From positions 1 through 56,543 of the forward strand of contig PCCS01000015.1 in NCBI GenBank assembly GCA_002731825.1: a stretch of 56,543 nucleotides of DNA, read 5' to 3'. The first letter of the stretch is position 1. Every line of letters starts with the position of its first letter. Source of the DNA: Myxococcales bacterium. GTDB lineage: Bacteria > Myxococcota_A > Bradymonadia > UBA7976 > UBA1532. This document shows, one piece after another, positions 9,385 to 17,858 of this stretch. The position numbers and the translations under genes were made by a program. The notes under the pieces were generated by a model. It had not been told where the DNA came from and ran no database searches. It saw only the letters and a program-made list of their open reading frames with translations.

Positions 9385-11175
9385 ATGATCGGAATCAAAA
9401 GGCCATTGCGTAGACAACTGCTGGTGCTCCTCACTGGCCTAAGCGGCTTGATGGCCATGGGGTGTAGCACCGCTTTAGAGGATGAACAGCCGCTTGATGC
9501 AGGGCCTCGTCAACTCGATGGTTTGCTTGGTCAATGTACCCCGGGTGAAGAACGCTGCACCGATGGTTATCGCGACGTCTGTGGCGGGAATGGTCTCTGG
9601 ATCCAAACCAATGAAGCCGGCGGCTGTGGCGGCATACAAGATTCATGTTCGGCCAATGCGATGCGGCGATCATACATCGGGTGCGAGTATTGGCCTGTCG
9701 ACTTGGATAATGCGGTCGAAGTGTTTCCGGTTCCGCCTGTCAATGGGGTTTGTGATATCCCGGGTAACTCGAATTGGCGTTATCGTGACGACCTATTTGT
9801 CTGCGTCTTAGACAACCGCTTGGCGGGGCTCTGTGACTTGGGCAGACAGTGCCCTGAAACACAGGTCTGCCAGCAGGCCCCGGCGTGCGTCCTCGATGCC
9901 CAGAATTCCAATTTCAGTATCGTCATTTCCAATCCATCCACAGCGTCAGCTGTGGATGTGAACTTGATGACGCCGGACGGGCAAGCCTTATCGGATGTCG
10001 TCCCACCGGGCGGCGTGACGCGTCTTGAACCCTACCGGGCCGGTGTTTTGGATGCGTCCATCGATGGATCCGGCATCACCCGTTCGGCCTATCGGTTGAC
10101 CAGCACCGGGCCCATTGTCGCGTATCAGTTCAACCCACTGGATAACGACGGTGTTTTTTCCAACGATGGGTCCTTGTTACTGCCGAGTCATGCCCTTGAT
10201 TCAGTCTATCTTGCCTTGACGCTTCCGACCATCGAGCGTCGCCCATATGGCCACCCCTATAGCGGCTACTTGACGGTCGTGGCGACTGACTCGGGTCAGA
10301 CGGACATTCAAGTCACCCCCAGTGCGGATATTCGTGCAGGGATAAGGCAGGCATCGTACGCAGCGCGGATGGAACATAGTTTTAGTTTACAGCAGGGAGA
10401 TGTCCTCAACTTGGAAGCCGCTGATCGAGGGGACCTGACGGGGACGCGAATCGCGGCGAGAAACGGAAAGACAATCGCGGTTTTTGTGGGTCATGAGTCG
10501 ACCTTACTCAGCGACCGGAGACGTGAAGGCTCTGATGATCCGCTGTGTTGCGGAGATCATGTTGAAGAGCAACTCCTGCCGATCTCGACTTGGGGCGTTC
10601 GGTTCGCGGTCGCACGCAGCGCTGAGCGAGAGGATCAGGGCCGAGGGGGGCGTGTTGCGCCCGACCGGCTCCGACTTCTGGCATCCAATGGTGACACTCG
10701 AATCGAATTCTCGCCGACCCCCGTATCGGGACAATGTGGCGCTTTGGTCGCCGGCGACTACTGTGATGTCTACATTCAAAACGATACTGAGATCATATCC
10801 AACCACCCCATCCTTGTCGGTCAAATGCTGCTGTCTACCGATGGTCAGACCGGGGACCCAGCACTGGCCTTTGTGCCCCCTGTGGCCCAGTGGCGGTCGG
10901 ATTATACTTTCCTCGTCCCCAATGAATACAGACTTCAGTACGCGTCGATTGTCAGTTACGAGGGCGGTCCGGTCGAACTCAATGGCAGGGACGTGAGTAC
11001 TTCGCTCTATGACTTCGGGGATGGGTTGCGCGCAGGGCGTATTGAATTGCTCGAAAGCGGTCGATTTATCCTCAATTGTCCACAGCGCTGTGGCTTAATG
11101 GTGATGGGGTATGATGAGGCTGTGTCATACATGTTTGCGGGCGGTCTCGATCTCGAACCGGTGCGCTTACAATAG
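9385..11175 (+). CDS. IgGFc-binding-like lipoprotein, paralogue 1
   Basis: This 596-residue protein starts at ATG 9385 behind GGGGAAGGA. Its signal peptide ends in a lipobox (LMAMGC, Cys27). A short Cys-rich segment follows (CTPGEERC to CEYWPVDLDNA), then a long beta-rich domain with AYQFNPLDN, SHALDS, GDVLNLEAA and CCGDHVEEQLLP. This arrangement matches proteins annotated as IgGFc-binding N-terminal-domain proteins, common in Myxococcota-like genomes. The name derives from a human mucin-like protein and says nothing proven about IgG. It likely sits on the outer surface in adhesion or matrix roles (inference). A clear paralogue lies at 48872-50599. Only about 90 bases separate it from the divergent metalloprotease, so the two may share a control region. 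Confidence 0.8.
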   Translation: MIGIKRPLRRQLLVLLTGLSGLMAMGCSTALEDEQPLDAGPRQLDGLLGQCTPGEERCTDGYRDVCGGNGLWIQTNEAGGCGGIQDSCSANAMRRSYIGCEYWPVDLDNAVEVFPVPPVNGVCDIPGNSNWRYRDDLFVCVLDNRLAGLCDLGRQCPETQVCQQAPACVLDAQNSNFSIVISNPSTASAVDVNLMTPDGQALSDVVPPGGVTRLEPYRAGVLDASIDGSGITRSAYRLTSTGPIVAYQFNPLDNDGVFSNDGSLLLPSHALDSVYLALTLPTIERRPYGHPYSGYLTVVATDSGQTDIQVTPSADIRAGIRQASYAARMEHSFSLQQGDVLNLEAADRGDLTGTRIAARNGKTIAVFVGHESTLLSDRRREGSDDPLCCGDHVEEQLLPISTWGVRFAVARSAEREDQGRGGRVAPDRLRLLASNGDTRIEFSPTPVSGQCGALVAGDYCDVYIQNDTEIISNHPILVGQMLLSTDGQTGDPALAFVPPVAQWRSDYTFLVPNEYRLQYASIVSYEGGPVELNGRDVSTSLYDFGDGLRAGRIELLESGRFILNCPQRCGLMVMGYDEAVSYMFAGGLDLEPVRLQ

Positions 11176-11272
11176 CCTGAATACAAGACTCAGCGTGTGC
11201 CGTTGAAGTAACGGTTCGATAGTAACCCGCTCCATTGTGACCGAATTTGATGGCGACCAAGTCAGAAGGAAG

Positions 11273-14122
11273 ATGATGGGAATCGAGCAGGTACTCAAAC
11301 AAATGCAGGTCACGGAGGACATGCGATCTGCATTTGATGAGCATCTGGCTGAGCAGCGAATTCAGGGACTTTGGGGGTTGGCCGCTCTTGGTCTCGTCTT
11401 TTTCCCGATCTTTAGTTGGCTCGATTATTTGGTCAGACCAGGCGTCTATGAACAGATCGCCTACGCCCGCTTGGGCCTGGCTGCCGTCGCCTGTCTACTC
11501 GTCATCATTCTCTGGCGACTCAACACGAATCCGATTTTGCCAAAGCTGAGTCTTGGATTCGTTTTCGCATTTTCTTTTGCTTACGCGGCGGCCCTCGATA
11601 TCTCTATCGTGCTCGCGGGCGGGTTGTCGACGCCATACTATGCGGGGTTTAATCTTCTCATCATCGTTTTGGCAACAGCCGTTCCTTTGAGAACGAAGCA
11701 CCTTCTTATCCTCGTGTTTACATGTGTCGCCCAGCTCAATGTTATCGATTTCATCTTTTTCCCAGGGCGAGATTTAGAGCCCATTGCCATTGCAAATTAT
11801 TATCTCGGCGCCACCGTCCTCTTGGGACTGATGATCCATGGCATTCACCATCATCGTCGATGGACACAATTTAAGTTTGAACGGGTCCTCATCATTGAAA
11901 AAGGGACGAAAGAAAAACTCCTTTACAACGCGATGCCCCCTGAGGTGGCTAAAGAATATCTACGGGAAGGGCATTATTCGCCGCGGCACATTGCTTACTG
12001 CTCCGTCCTTTTTTCAGATTTCGTTGGATTTACCAGGCTTGCAAGCCGAATCAGCCCCAATGAACTCGTCCATGGACTGAATCGTATTTTCTCACATTTT
12101 GATGATGTCTCACTTCGGCACGGTCTCGAACGCATCAAAACGATGGGCGACAGCTATATGTGCGCCGGTGGTGTCTTAAGCGACCAGCCAGGGCATTTAG
12201 TCCGATCGATTCTCGTCGGTCTTGAAATGCTTGATGTGGTGGACCGGGAGGGGATGCGTGGACCCGATGGGACGCCGTGGCGGATGAGAGTGGGTCTTCA
12301 CGCGGGTCCGATCGTTGCCGGTGTTGTTGGCCGTCGTAATTTTGCATTCGACCTTTGGGGAGATGCCGTCAATGTCGCGAGTCGTATGGAATCCCACGCA
12401 CAGGCGGGCACCATTAACCTCGCAACAGACGTCTATGAGACGGTCGAAAAATTCTTTATTGCTGAAGAGCGTGGGACGATTCCAGTGCGGGGTAAGGGCC
12501 CCATGAGCATGAGCCAAATCACACGTCTTAGGCCGCGTTACTCATTCGATGACAACGGTCGGCTTCCCAATGATGATTTCTACTCTGCACTCGATGATTG
12601 GCTAAAACAACAAGGAACGATGAGTCCTGTGCCAATTGAGTCTGTTCTGCCAGACGCGAGCGTAGATGTATCCGTGAGCGACTTTGACCCCCTCAATGCC
12701 TTTGCGATGTTGCTCCCGGAAGATCATGAACGTCTACGGGACCTTGCTGAGGAGACGGCCATTGGCGAGGGCGAGGTTCTTTTTCATGAAGGCCAAGACT
12801 TGAGTGTCCTGTACTTAGTCATTCGGGGCTTGTTTGCCGTTCGCAATAAGAAAGATGGCGTCGATATCGAAGTCGCCGTCCTGGGTCCTGGCGAGTTGGT
12901 TGGCGAGCTTTCTTTTGTCAGTTTAGAGGCGGCCTCTGCGACCGTCGTTGCTCTGGCCGACAGTGCGGTCTTACGCTTCGACTTAAACCGATTGCAGCAA
13001 ATGCACACCGACCACCCTGGCTTCAGTGCGCGCCTCTTTCATAGTTTTGCTCTAAGACTCGCCCGACGTGTACGGATTGCAAATGCCAAATTGCATTCGT
13101 CACACTCTGGTCGAAGTCCAACCGATAGTGGCGGCCATGGCGCTTTGACATCGCCCCATATTCCTGTTGCTTTGGTGGCCGCCGTGGGCGACATGCAACG
13201 CTCCTTGAGACCGTATATGGACGGAACGCGTCCAGAACAGGACCTGCCTGACGGCTCGGTGGCGAGAGTGGCAGACCGATTGGTGAGTGCGCTTGCAGAC
13301 CAAGCTGATAAGGAGTCTGGTAATCTCCACGAGTTGGGCACCGCGATTCGCCGAGAAGCGTATCGATTCCTCATGCGGAGCAAACTGATCCAGATGGCGC
13401 AAGGGGAGGGGGTGACCAGTCACGCCCTCCAAGAGGCCATTCGATGCGGGCATGTACTCAGCAAGAACTCACTCGGTCGCCAGGTCGAACAGTGGTTCCA
13501 TGAGCAACCTTTTGCCATCGGCATACGCGATGCCACAGATTTCGTGGGCGAGTTTATCAATGATAAATACCAAGGGGCTGCCGATGCATGGCGACTAACG
13601 GTGTTGGGATCAGGCTCCGTGGGTGAAATCTTTGATCGAATCGGACAACTTGGTGCACCGACCAATCTCAAACTGACCTATGTAAATAACTTCGTTGAGG
13701 CCTTATCTGCAGCCAGTACCGCGGCCGAACAACTTGAAATGAAGGAGCGTTTGTCTCTGATCAGATTGAACGTCCTTGTCCGTGGCATGATTCGCTCCCG
13801 CTTAAGATTGGTGCCGCAGGACATGATCGTTTATCAAACTTTGCTTCAAGATGTACCCGACGACGCCCTACTGGACCTCTTGGACGAGATCCATGCGCTC
13901 TTGGCACCGGGTGGCTCATTCTTGCTCGGTCAGCTTCACATGCCGCCCAAGGCTGATTTATTTCTAAGTCATGTTCTTGGCACACCCATTTACCAGCGTG
14001 GTGTTGACGCCATGTCGGATCTAGTGAGTCGGTCTGCCTTTGGGGGACGCTTCGAATGGATTAGCCCACAAGATAGCCAATTAGCGAGCTTTATTGAGTT
14101 GCGCCGAGCGGGTGTTGGATGA
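11273..14122 (+). CDS. Membrane class III nucleotide cyclase fused to CNBD-like and methyltransferase-like domains
   Basis: The protein is about 949 residues long. I prefer ATG 11273 or 11276 because AGAAGGA lies just upstream; GTG 11237 has no ribosome binding site. Six hydrophobic helices span about residues 32-192. The cyclase domain (about 230-420) has SVLFSDFVGFT (metal Asp, about 249), RIKTMGDSY (Lys 289, Asp 293) and FDLWGDAVNVASR, so metal, base and transition-state residues are present and it should be active, probably as adenylate cyclase. A cNMP-binding-like domain follows (about 480-600) with GELVGELSF, but the phosphate-binding Arg position is Ser/Ala. The last ~170 residues look like a Rossmann methyltransferase: LTVLGSGSVGE, LTYVNN, DMIVYQTLLQDV, LLAPGGSFLLGQL. 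This resembles CNBD-methyltransferase (PhcB-like) proteins. The triple fusion is unusual. Confidence 0.85.
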   Translation: MMGIEQVLKQMQVTEDMRSAFDEHLAEQRIQGLWGLAALGLVFFPIFSWLDYLVRPGVYEQIAYARLGLAAVACLLVIILWRLNTNPILPKLSLGFVFAFSFAYAAALDISIVLAGGLSTPYYAGFNLLIIVLATAVPLRTKHLLILVFTCVAQLNVIDFIFFPGRDLEPIAIANYYLGATVLLGLMIHGIHHHRRWTQFKFERVLIIEKGTKEKLLYNAMPPEVAKEYLREGHYSPRHIAYCSVLFSDFVGFTRLASRISPNELVHGLNRIFSHFDDVSLRHGLERIKTMGDSYMCAGGVLSDQPGHLVRSILVGLEMLDVVDREGMRGPDGTPWRMRVGLHAGPIVAGVVGRRNFAFDLWGDAVNVASRMESHAQAGTINLATDVYETVEKFFIAEERGTIPVRGKGPMSMSQITRLRPRYSFDDNGRLPNDDFYSALDDWLKQQGTMSPVPIESVLPDASVDVSVSDFDPLNAFAMLLPEDHERLRDLAEETAIGEGEVLFHEGQDLSVLYLVIRGLFAVRNKKDGVDIEVAVLGPGELVGELSFVSLEAASATVVALADSAVLRFDLNRLQQMHTDHPGFSARLFHSFALRLARRVRIANAKLHSSHSGRSPTDSGGHGALTSPHIPVALVAAVGDMQRSLRPYMDGTRPEQDLPDGSVARVADRLVSALADQADKESGNLHELGTAIRREAYRFLMRSKLIQMAQGEGVTSHALQEAIRCGHVLSKNSLGRQVEQWFHEQPFAIGIRDATDFVGEFINDKYQGAADAWRLTVLGSGSVGEIFDRIGQLGAPTNLKLTYVNNFVEALSAASTAAEQLEMKERLSLIRLNVLVRGMIRSRLRLVPQDMIVYQTLLQDVPDDALLDLLDEIHALLAPGGSFLLGQLHMPPKADLFLSHVLGTPIYQRGVDAMSDLVSRSAFGGRFEWISPQDSQLASFIELRRAGVG

Positions 14123-14150
14123 TGGGCTGGATCTATTTGACCCAATGTTG

Positions 14151-14438
14151 TCACCGAGGTAGACGATAGGTTGCCTGGCAGGTTTTAGGCATGGGCTGCG
14201 AAATGCCGACTTTCAGGCTTTTTCCTTTTTTGAGCAGGGTGCGCACTTTAAGTGTACCGGTCTCCCCGTGGGCTGTAGACCACTTGATTCGAGTTCCCTT
14301 TTTCAGTGCGGCCTTGGTGTCGTTTTTCAAAACGATGTGTTTTTTTGCAGGTACACACGCCATAGGTCCCGTGGGCGTGCTCAATGCCTGGGTCGGCATC
14401 GCGAGCAAAATACTGAATGTGAAGATCAAGCGTAACAT
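14151..14438 (-). CDS. Small secreted basic protein
   Basis: This 95-residue protein starts at the ATG at 14438, which begins a clean signal peptide (MLRLIFTFSILLAMPTQALS). An upstream in-frame ATG would add a charged extension and is less likely. The mature part is about 75 residues, Lys-rich, with two cysteines that could form one disulfide, and has a repeated pattern of short beta strands (IRIKWS-like, GTLKVRTLLKKG). I do not recognise a family. It is convergent with the cyclase gene (28-base gap) and is the only gene between that and the Nif3-family gene. The export signal is well supported; the role is unknown. Confidence 0.65.
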   Translation of the reverse strand: MLRLIFTFSILLAMPTQALSTPTGPMACVPAKKHIVLKNDTKAALKKGTRIKWSTAHGETGTLKVRTLLKKGKSLKVGISQPMPKTCQATYRLPR

Positions 14439-14628
14439 AATCAATGGCGTCCTTCGGTAACCGCTTAGCCATATTTTAACACGGGCCAAGTGGGGCTGCG
14501 AGCTTTCAGGCGAATTGAGTGTGACTCAGACACAGACGCGGGCATTCCATTCAAAAATAAAATTAAAATGTCCTCGGCTCGTTTCAATGGTTTGGGAAGA
14601 CAGCCGATTGCGGACGTGTTTTGGCGTC

Positions 14629-15444
14629 TCAGTGAACAGCGAGCGGATCTTTGTCGACCTGAGAAATATGCCAGCTGAGAGACGCCGGTCCGATGAGGTC
14701 TTTGAGACGGGTTGTGTAGCTGGGTAGAAACCCACGCTCGCAGTTTGTATGCTCCGTCAGGATAACGCTCACTCCACGGCTATTGAGGGCCAAGACATCG
14801 TGATGCCTCATTTCTCCGGTCACGACCAAATCGACATCACTCAGGCCCGCTAAGAGGCTGCCACCCGCGCCTGGGCAGACGGCGACGGACGTAATAGCTT
14901 TGCCCGACTGGTGCCTTTGCGCTCTCGCGATACGGATGTGTTCCAAACCGAGATACGCTTTGAGTCGGCTGGCCACTAAGTCAATCTCAGCAGCCGTCTC
15001 CAGATGCCCACGTCGACCCATCCCATCGTTGGCATTATCGGACAGGACGGGGTCCAGTGGAGACACGTTTTGGACTGGGCCGACTCCAGAGATTAGCCAA
15101 TCGTTGACGCCACCCTCGATCGCATCAAGTGCTGTGTGCGGAGAATAAATAGAAATTCCGTTCTTGAGAGCAGCGATGACAACTCGATGAGCCGGATTTG
15201 TCCTCACCAGCCGCTTGACACCGCCGAAAAGAATGGGGTGATAGGTGATGATGACATCTGCGCCACCGGCGACGGCTTCTTCGAAGACTGGCTCCGTCAG
15301 ATCGATGGTCATAAACACGGTCTGGATTTGCTCTTCAGGCCCATGCGCTTCTATGAGTAGGCCAACATTATCCCAAGTCGCCGCAAGCCCTATTGGTGCC
15401 GCGCTTTCGAGTGCTGATAATAACTTGGAGAATTGAATACCCAT
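14629..15444 (-). CDS. Nif3-like dinuclear metal-centre protein
   Basis: The 271-residue product matches the Nif3/YbgI (DUF34) family from end to end. It begins with the typical WDNVGLLI segment and has the metal-ligand block IITYHPILFGG, followed by GISIYSPHTALDA. The C-terminal part carries DLVVTGEMRHHDVL and LTEHTNCERG. The metal-binding His and Glu/Asp residues are present. Family members form toroidal hexamers with a two-metal site; the physiological substrate is not settled, although GTP cyclohydrolase 1 type 2 is a common and doubtful database name. The ATG at 15444 follows a G-rich stretch. Length is that of the short form without the PII-like insert. It stands divergent from kbl. Confidence 0.92.
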   Translation of the reverse strand: MGIQFSKLLSALESAAPIGLAATWDNVGLLIEAHGPEEQIQTVFMTIDLTEPVFEEAVAGGADVIITYHPILFGGVKRLVRTNPAHRVVIAALKNGISIYSPHTALDAIEGGVNDWLISGVGPVQNVSPLDPVLSDNANDGMGRRGHLETAAEIDLVASRLKAYLGLEHIRIARAQRHQSGKAITSVAVCPGAGGSLLAGLSDVDLVVTGEMRHHDVLALNSRGVSVILTEHTNCERGFLPSYTTRLKDLIGPASLSWHISQVDKDPLAVH

Positions 15445-15611
15445 CCACTGACCCCCCGTCCGTGTACGTTCTGAGTTGGATTAAGAAAACTTATACACGG
15501 TGATTGCAAAAACTACTATGGAGCATGTTCTGCACGTTCTGGGTGGAGTCGCGGCAGATGAGTCTGTAGACTATCGGTAATGAACGAGACACTTAGGGGA
15601 AGGATACGCAT

Positions 15612-16805
15612 ATGGATAAGGCATTTCTGGAGCATCTCGGAGCAGAGACAGAAGCCCTTAAAGCACAAGGGCTATTTAAATCTGAGCGTGTCATTAAATC
15701 ACCTCAACGGGCAGATATTGACGTCGGCGACGGGCAGGTTCTTAATTTTTGTGCCAATAATTACTTAGGTTTAGCGAACCATCAAACGCTGCGAGATGCA
15801 GCGAAAGAGGGGATTGATAAGTATGGGTTTGGCATGGCGTCCGTCCGGTTTATCTGTGGGACTCAAGACATTCACAAAACCCTGGAATCTCGTTTGTCGA
15901 CTTTTCTTGGCACTGAAGACACCATTTTATATTCGTCGGGCTTCGATGCCAACGGGGGCTTGTTTGAAACACTTCTCGGACCGGATGACGCTGTCATCAG
16001 CGACCAGCTCAACCATGCCAGCATTATCGATGGAATCCGTCTGTGCAAAGCGAAACGCTACCGTTACGCCAACAATGACATGGCCGACTTAGAGGCCAAG
16101 CTGCAGCAGGCTGAACGCGACGGTGCGAAGACAAAGATTATTGCGACCGACGGTGTGTTCTCGATGGACGGGTACATCGCTGACCTTGGCGCCATCTGCG
16201 ACCTTGCAGAGACATACGGCGCTCTGACGATGATTGATGATTGTCATGCGACGGGTTTTGTGGGGTTGAAAGGGCGCGGCACGCCCGAGCACTGTGGTGT
16301 GCTGGGTCGAGTCGATATGATCACGGGCACCCTTGGGAAAGCCTTAGGCGGCGCGTCCGGTGGGTTTACCTCTGGGCGCCGTGAAATTATCGGATGGTTG
16401 CGGCAGCGCTCGCGTCCCTATCTCTTCTCCAACACACTGGCACCCGTCATCGCATACACATCCATCAAGGCCTTAGATCTACTCGAAGGGGGCGATGAAC
16501 TTCGGGAGAAACTGCGGTGGAATACCCGTTATTTTCGAAATGAAATGGCCAAGTTGGGCTTTGAAATACTCCCAGGTGAACATCCGATTATTCCGGTGAT
16601 GCTGGGCGATGCCAAATTAGCGTCCGATATGGCGGACCGATTGCTGGATGAGGGGATTTATGTCGTTGGCTTTTCTTTCCCAGTGGTCCCTAAGGGACAA
16701 GCGCGTATCCGAACTCAGATGTCGGCGGCCCACGACAAGACACACCTCGATAGGGCGATTTCAGCATTTGCCAAGATCGGTCGCCAAATGGGAGTGATCG
16801 AGTGA
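15612..16805 (+). CDS. kbl: Glycine C-acetyltransferase (2-amino-3-ketobutyrate CoA ligase)
   Basis: This 397-residue PLP enzyme converts 2-amino-3-ketobutyrate plus CoA to glycine and acetyl-CoA, the second step of threonine breakdown. It has the alpha-oxoamine synthase signature: [12 protein letters not shown] near the start, [36 protein letters not shown], and [14 protein letters not shown], which holds the PLP Lys. Full length for the family. ATG 15612 has a strong GGGGAAGGA about 8 bases upstream. Its stop overlaps the GTG of tdh by 4 bases (GTGA), so both genes are one translationally coupled operon and the product pairing supports the assignment over related 8-amino-7-oxononanoate synthases. 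Confidence 0.96.
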   Translation: MDKAFLEHLGAETEALKAQGLFKSERVIKSPQRADIDVGDGQVLNFCANNYLGLANHQTLRDAAKEGIDKYGFGMASVRFICGTQDIHKTLESRLSTFLGTEDTILYSSGFDANGGLFETLLGPDDAVISDQLNHASIIDGIRLCKAKRYRYANNDMADLEAKLQQAERDGAKTKIIATDGVFSMDGYIADLGAICDLAETYGALTMIDDCHATGFVGLKGRGTPEHCGVLGRVDMITGTLGKALGGASGGFTSGRREIIGWLRQRSRPYLFSNTLAPVIAYTSIKALDLLEGGDELREKLRWNTRYFRNEMAKLGFEILPGEHPIIPVMLGDAKLASDMADRLLDEGIYVVGFSFPVVPKGQARIRTQMSAAHDKTHLDRAISAFAKIGRQMGVIE

Positions 16806-17827
16806 AAGCACTGATCAAGAGCCGTGCCGATGTCGGTCTGTGGATGGACGAAGTGCCAGAGCCAGATTTCGGCCCAAATGACCTGCTGATCAAGATTCGT
16901 AAAACAGCCATTTGTGGCACCGATATCCATATTTATAAATGGGATGATTGGGCACAGCGTACCATCCCCGTCCCCATGGTTATTGGACACGAATTCGTGG
17001 GCGAAGTCGCTCAGGTTGGAAGCCATGTGCGTGGGTTTGAAATCGGGGACCGGGTCTCTGGTGAAGGCCATATCACCTGTGGTTATTGCCGAAATTGCCG
17101 AGCAGGGCGCCGGCACCTCTGCCGAAACACAGAGGGGGTGGGCGTAAACCGGGCCGGTGCTTTTGCGGAATACTTGGTCATCCCAGCCTTTAATGCCTTC
17201 AAAATTCCCGAGGATATCCGCGATGAAATCGCAGCGTTTTTCGACCCTTTTGGCAATGCTGTGCACACAGCTTTGTCTTTTGACTTGGTCGGTGAAGACG
17301 TACTGATTACTGGCGCTGGTCCAATCGGCTGCATGGCGGCTGCCATTTGCCGGCATGTGGGCGCACGGCATGTTGTCGTGACGGACCTCAATCCTTTTCG
17401 GCTCGAACTGGCACGCAAGATGGGGGCCAGCCTGGCCATCGATCCACGTGAGATTTCACCGCGGGAAGCCATGAAGCATGTAGGTATGGTCGAGGCGTAT
17501 GATGTGGGTCTAGAAATGTCTGGTGCCCCCGCCGCTTTTCAAAGCATGCTCCGCGTAATGAACCATGGTGGGCGTATCGCCCTGCTTGGGATCCCGCCCA
17601 ACGATACCGCCATTGATTGGGACCTTGTCATTTTTAAGGGCCTTCAAATCAAAGGTGTCTATGGACGAGAGATGTTTGAAACCTGGTACAAGATGGCGTC
17701 ACTGCTTCAGAGTGGGCTTGATCTGTCTCCTATACTCACCCATGAAATGCATGTCGATGATTTCCAGGCAGGTTTTGATATCATGCTCTCCGGTGAGTCA
17801 GGGAAGGTCGTCTTAGACTGGAGCTGA
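16802..17827 (+). CDS. tdh: L-threonine 3-dehydrogenase
   Basis: The 341-residue medium-chain zinc dehydrogenase oxidises L-threonine to 2-amino-3-ketobutyrate with NAD+. The catalytic zinc site is visible ([20 protein letters not shown]), as is the structural zinc loop with four cysteines ([15 protein letters not shown]). The cofactor fold has [17 protein letters not shown], and the substrate-type motif [10 protein letters not shown] is typical of Tdh. It starts at GTG 16802 inside the last codons of kbl. The kbl-tdh order is the classical operon. The downstream pheT gene converges with a 31-base gap and no obvious terminator hairpin. Confidence 0.96.
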   Translation: MKALIKSRADVGLWMDEVPEPDFGPNDLLIKIRKTAICGTDIHIYKWDDWAQRTIPVPMVIGHEFVGEVAQVGSHVRGFEIGDRVSGEGHITCGYCRNCRAGRRHLCRNTEGVGVNRAGAFAEYLVIPAFNAFKIPEDIRDEIAAFFDPFGNAVHTALSFDLVGEDVLITGAGPIGCMAAAICRHVGARHVVVTDLNPFRLELARKMGASLAIDPREISPREAMKHVGMVEAYDVGLEMSGAPAAFQSMLRVMNHGGRIALLGIPPNDTAIDWDLVIFKGLQIKGVYGREMFETWYKMASLLQSGLDLSPILTHEMHVDDFQAGFDIMLSGESGKVVLDWS

Positions 17828-17858
17828 CTTTTTAAGATGGGTCATCAAAGCGCGTTTT

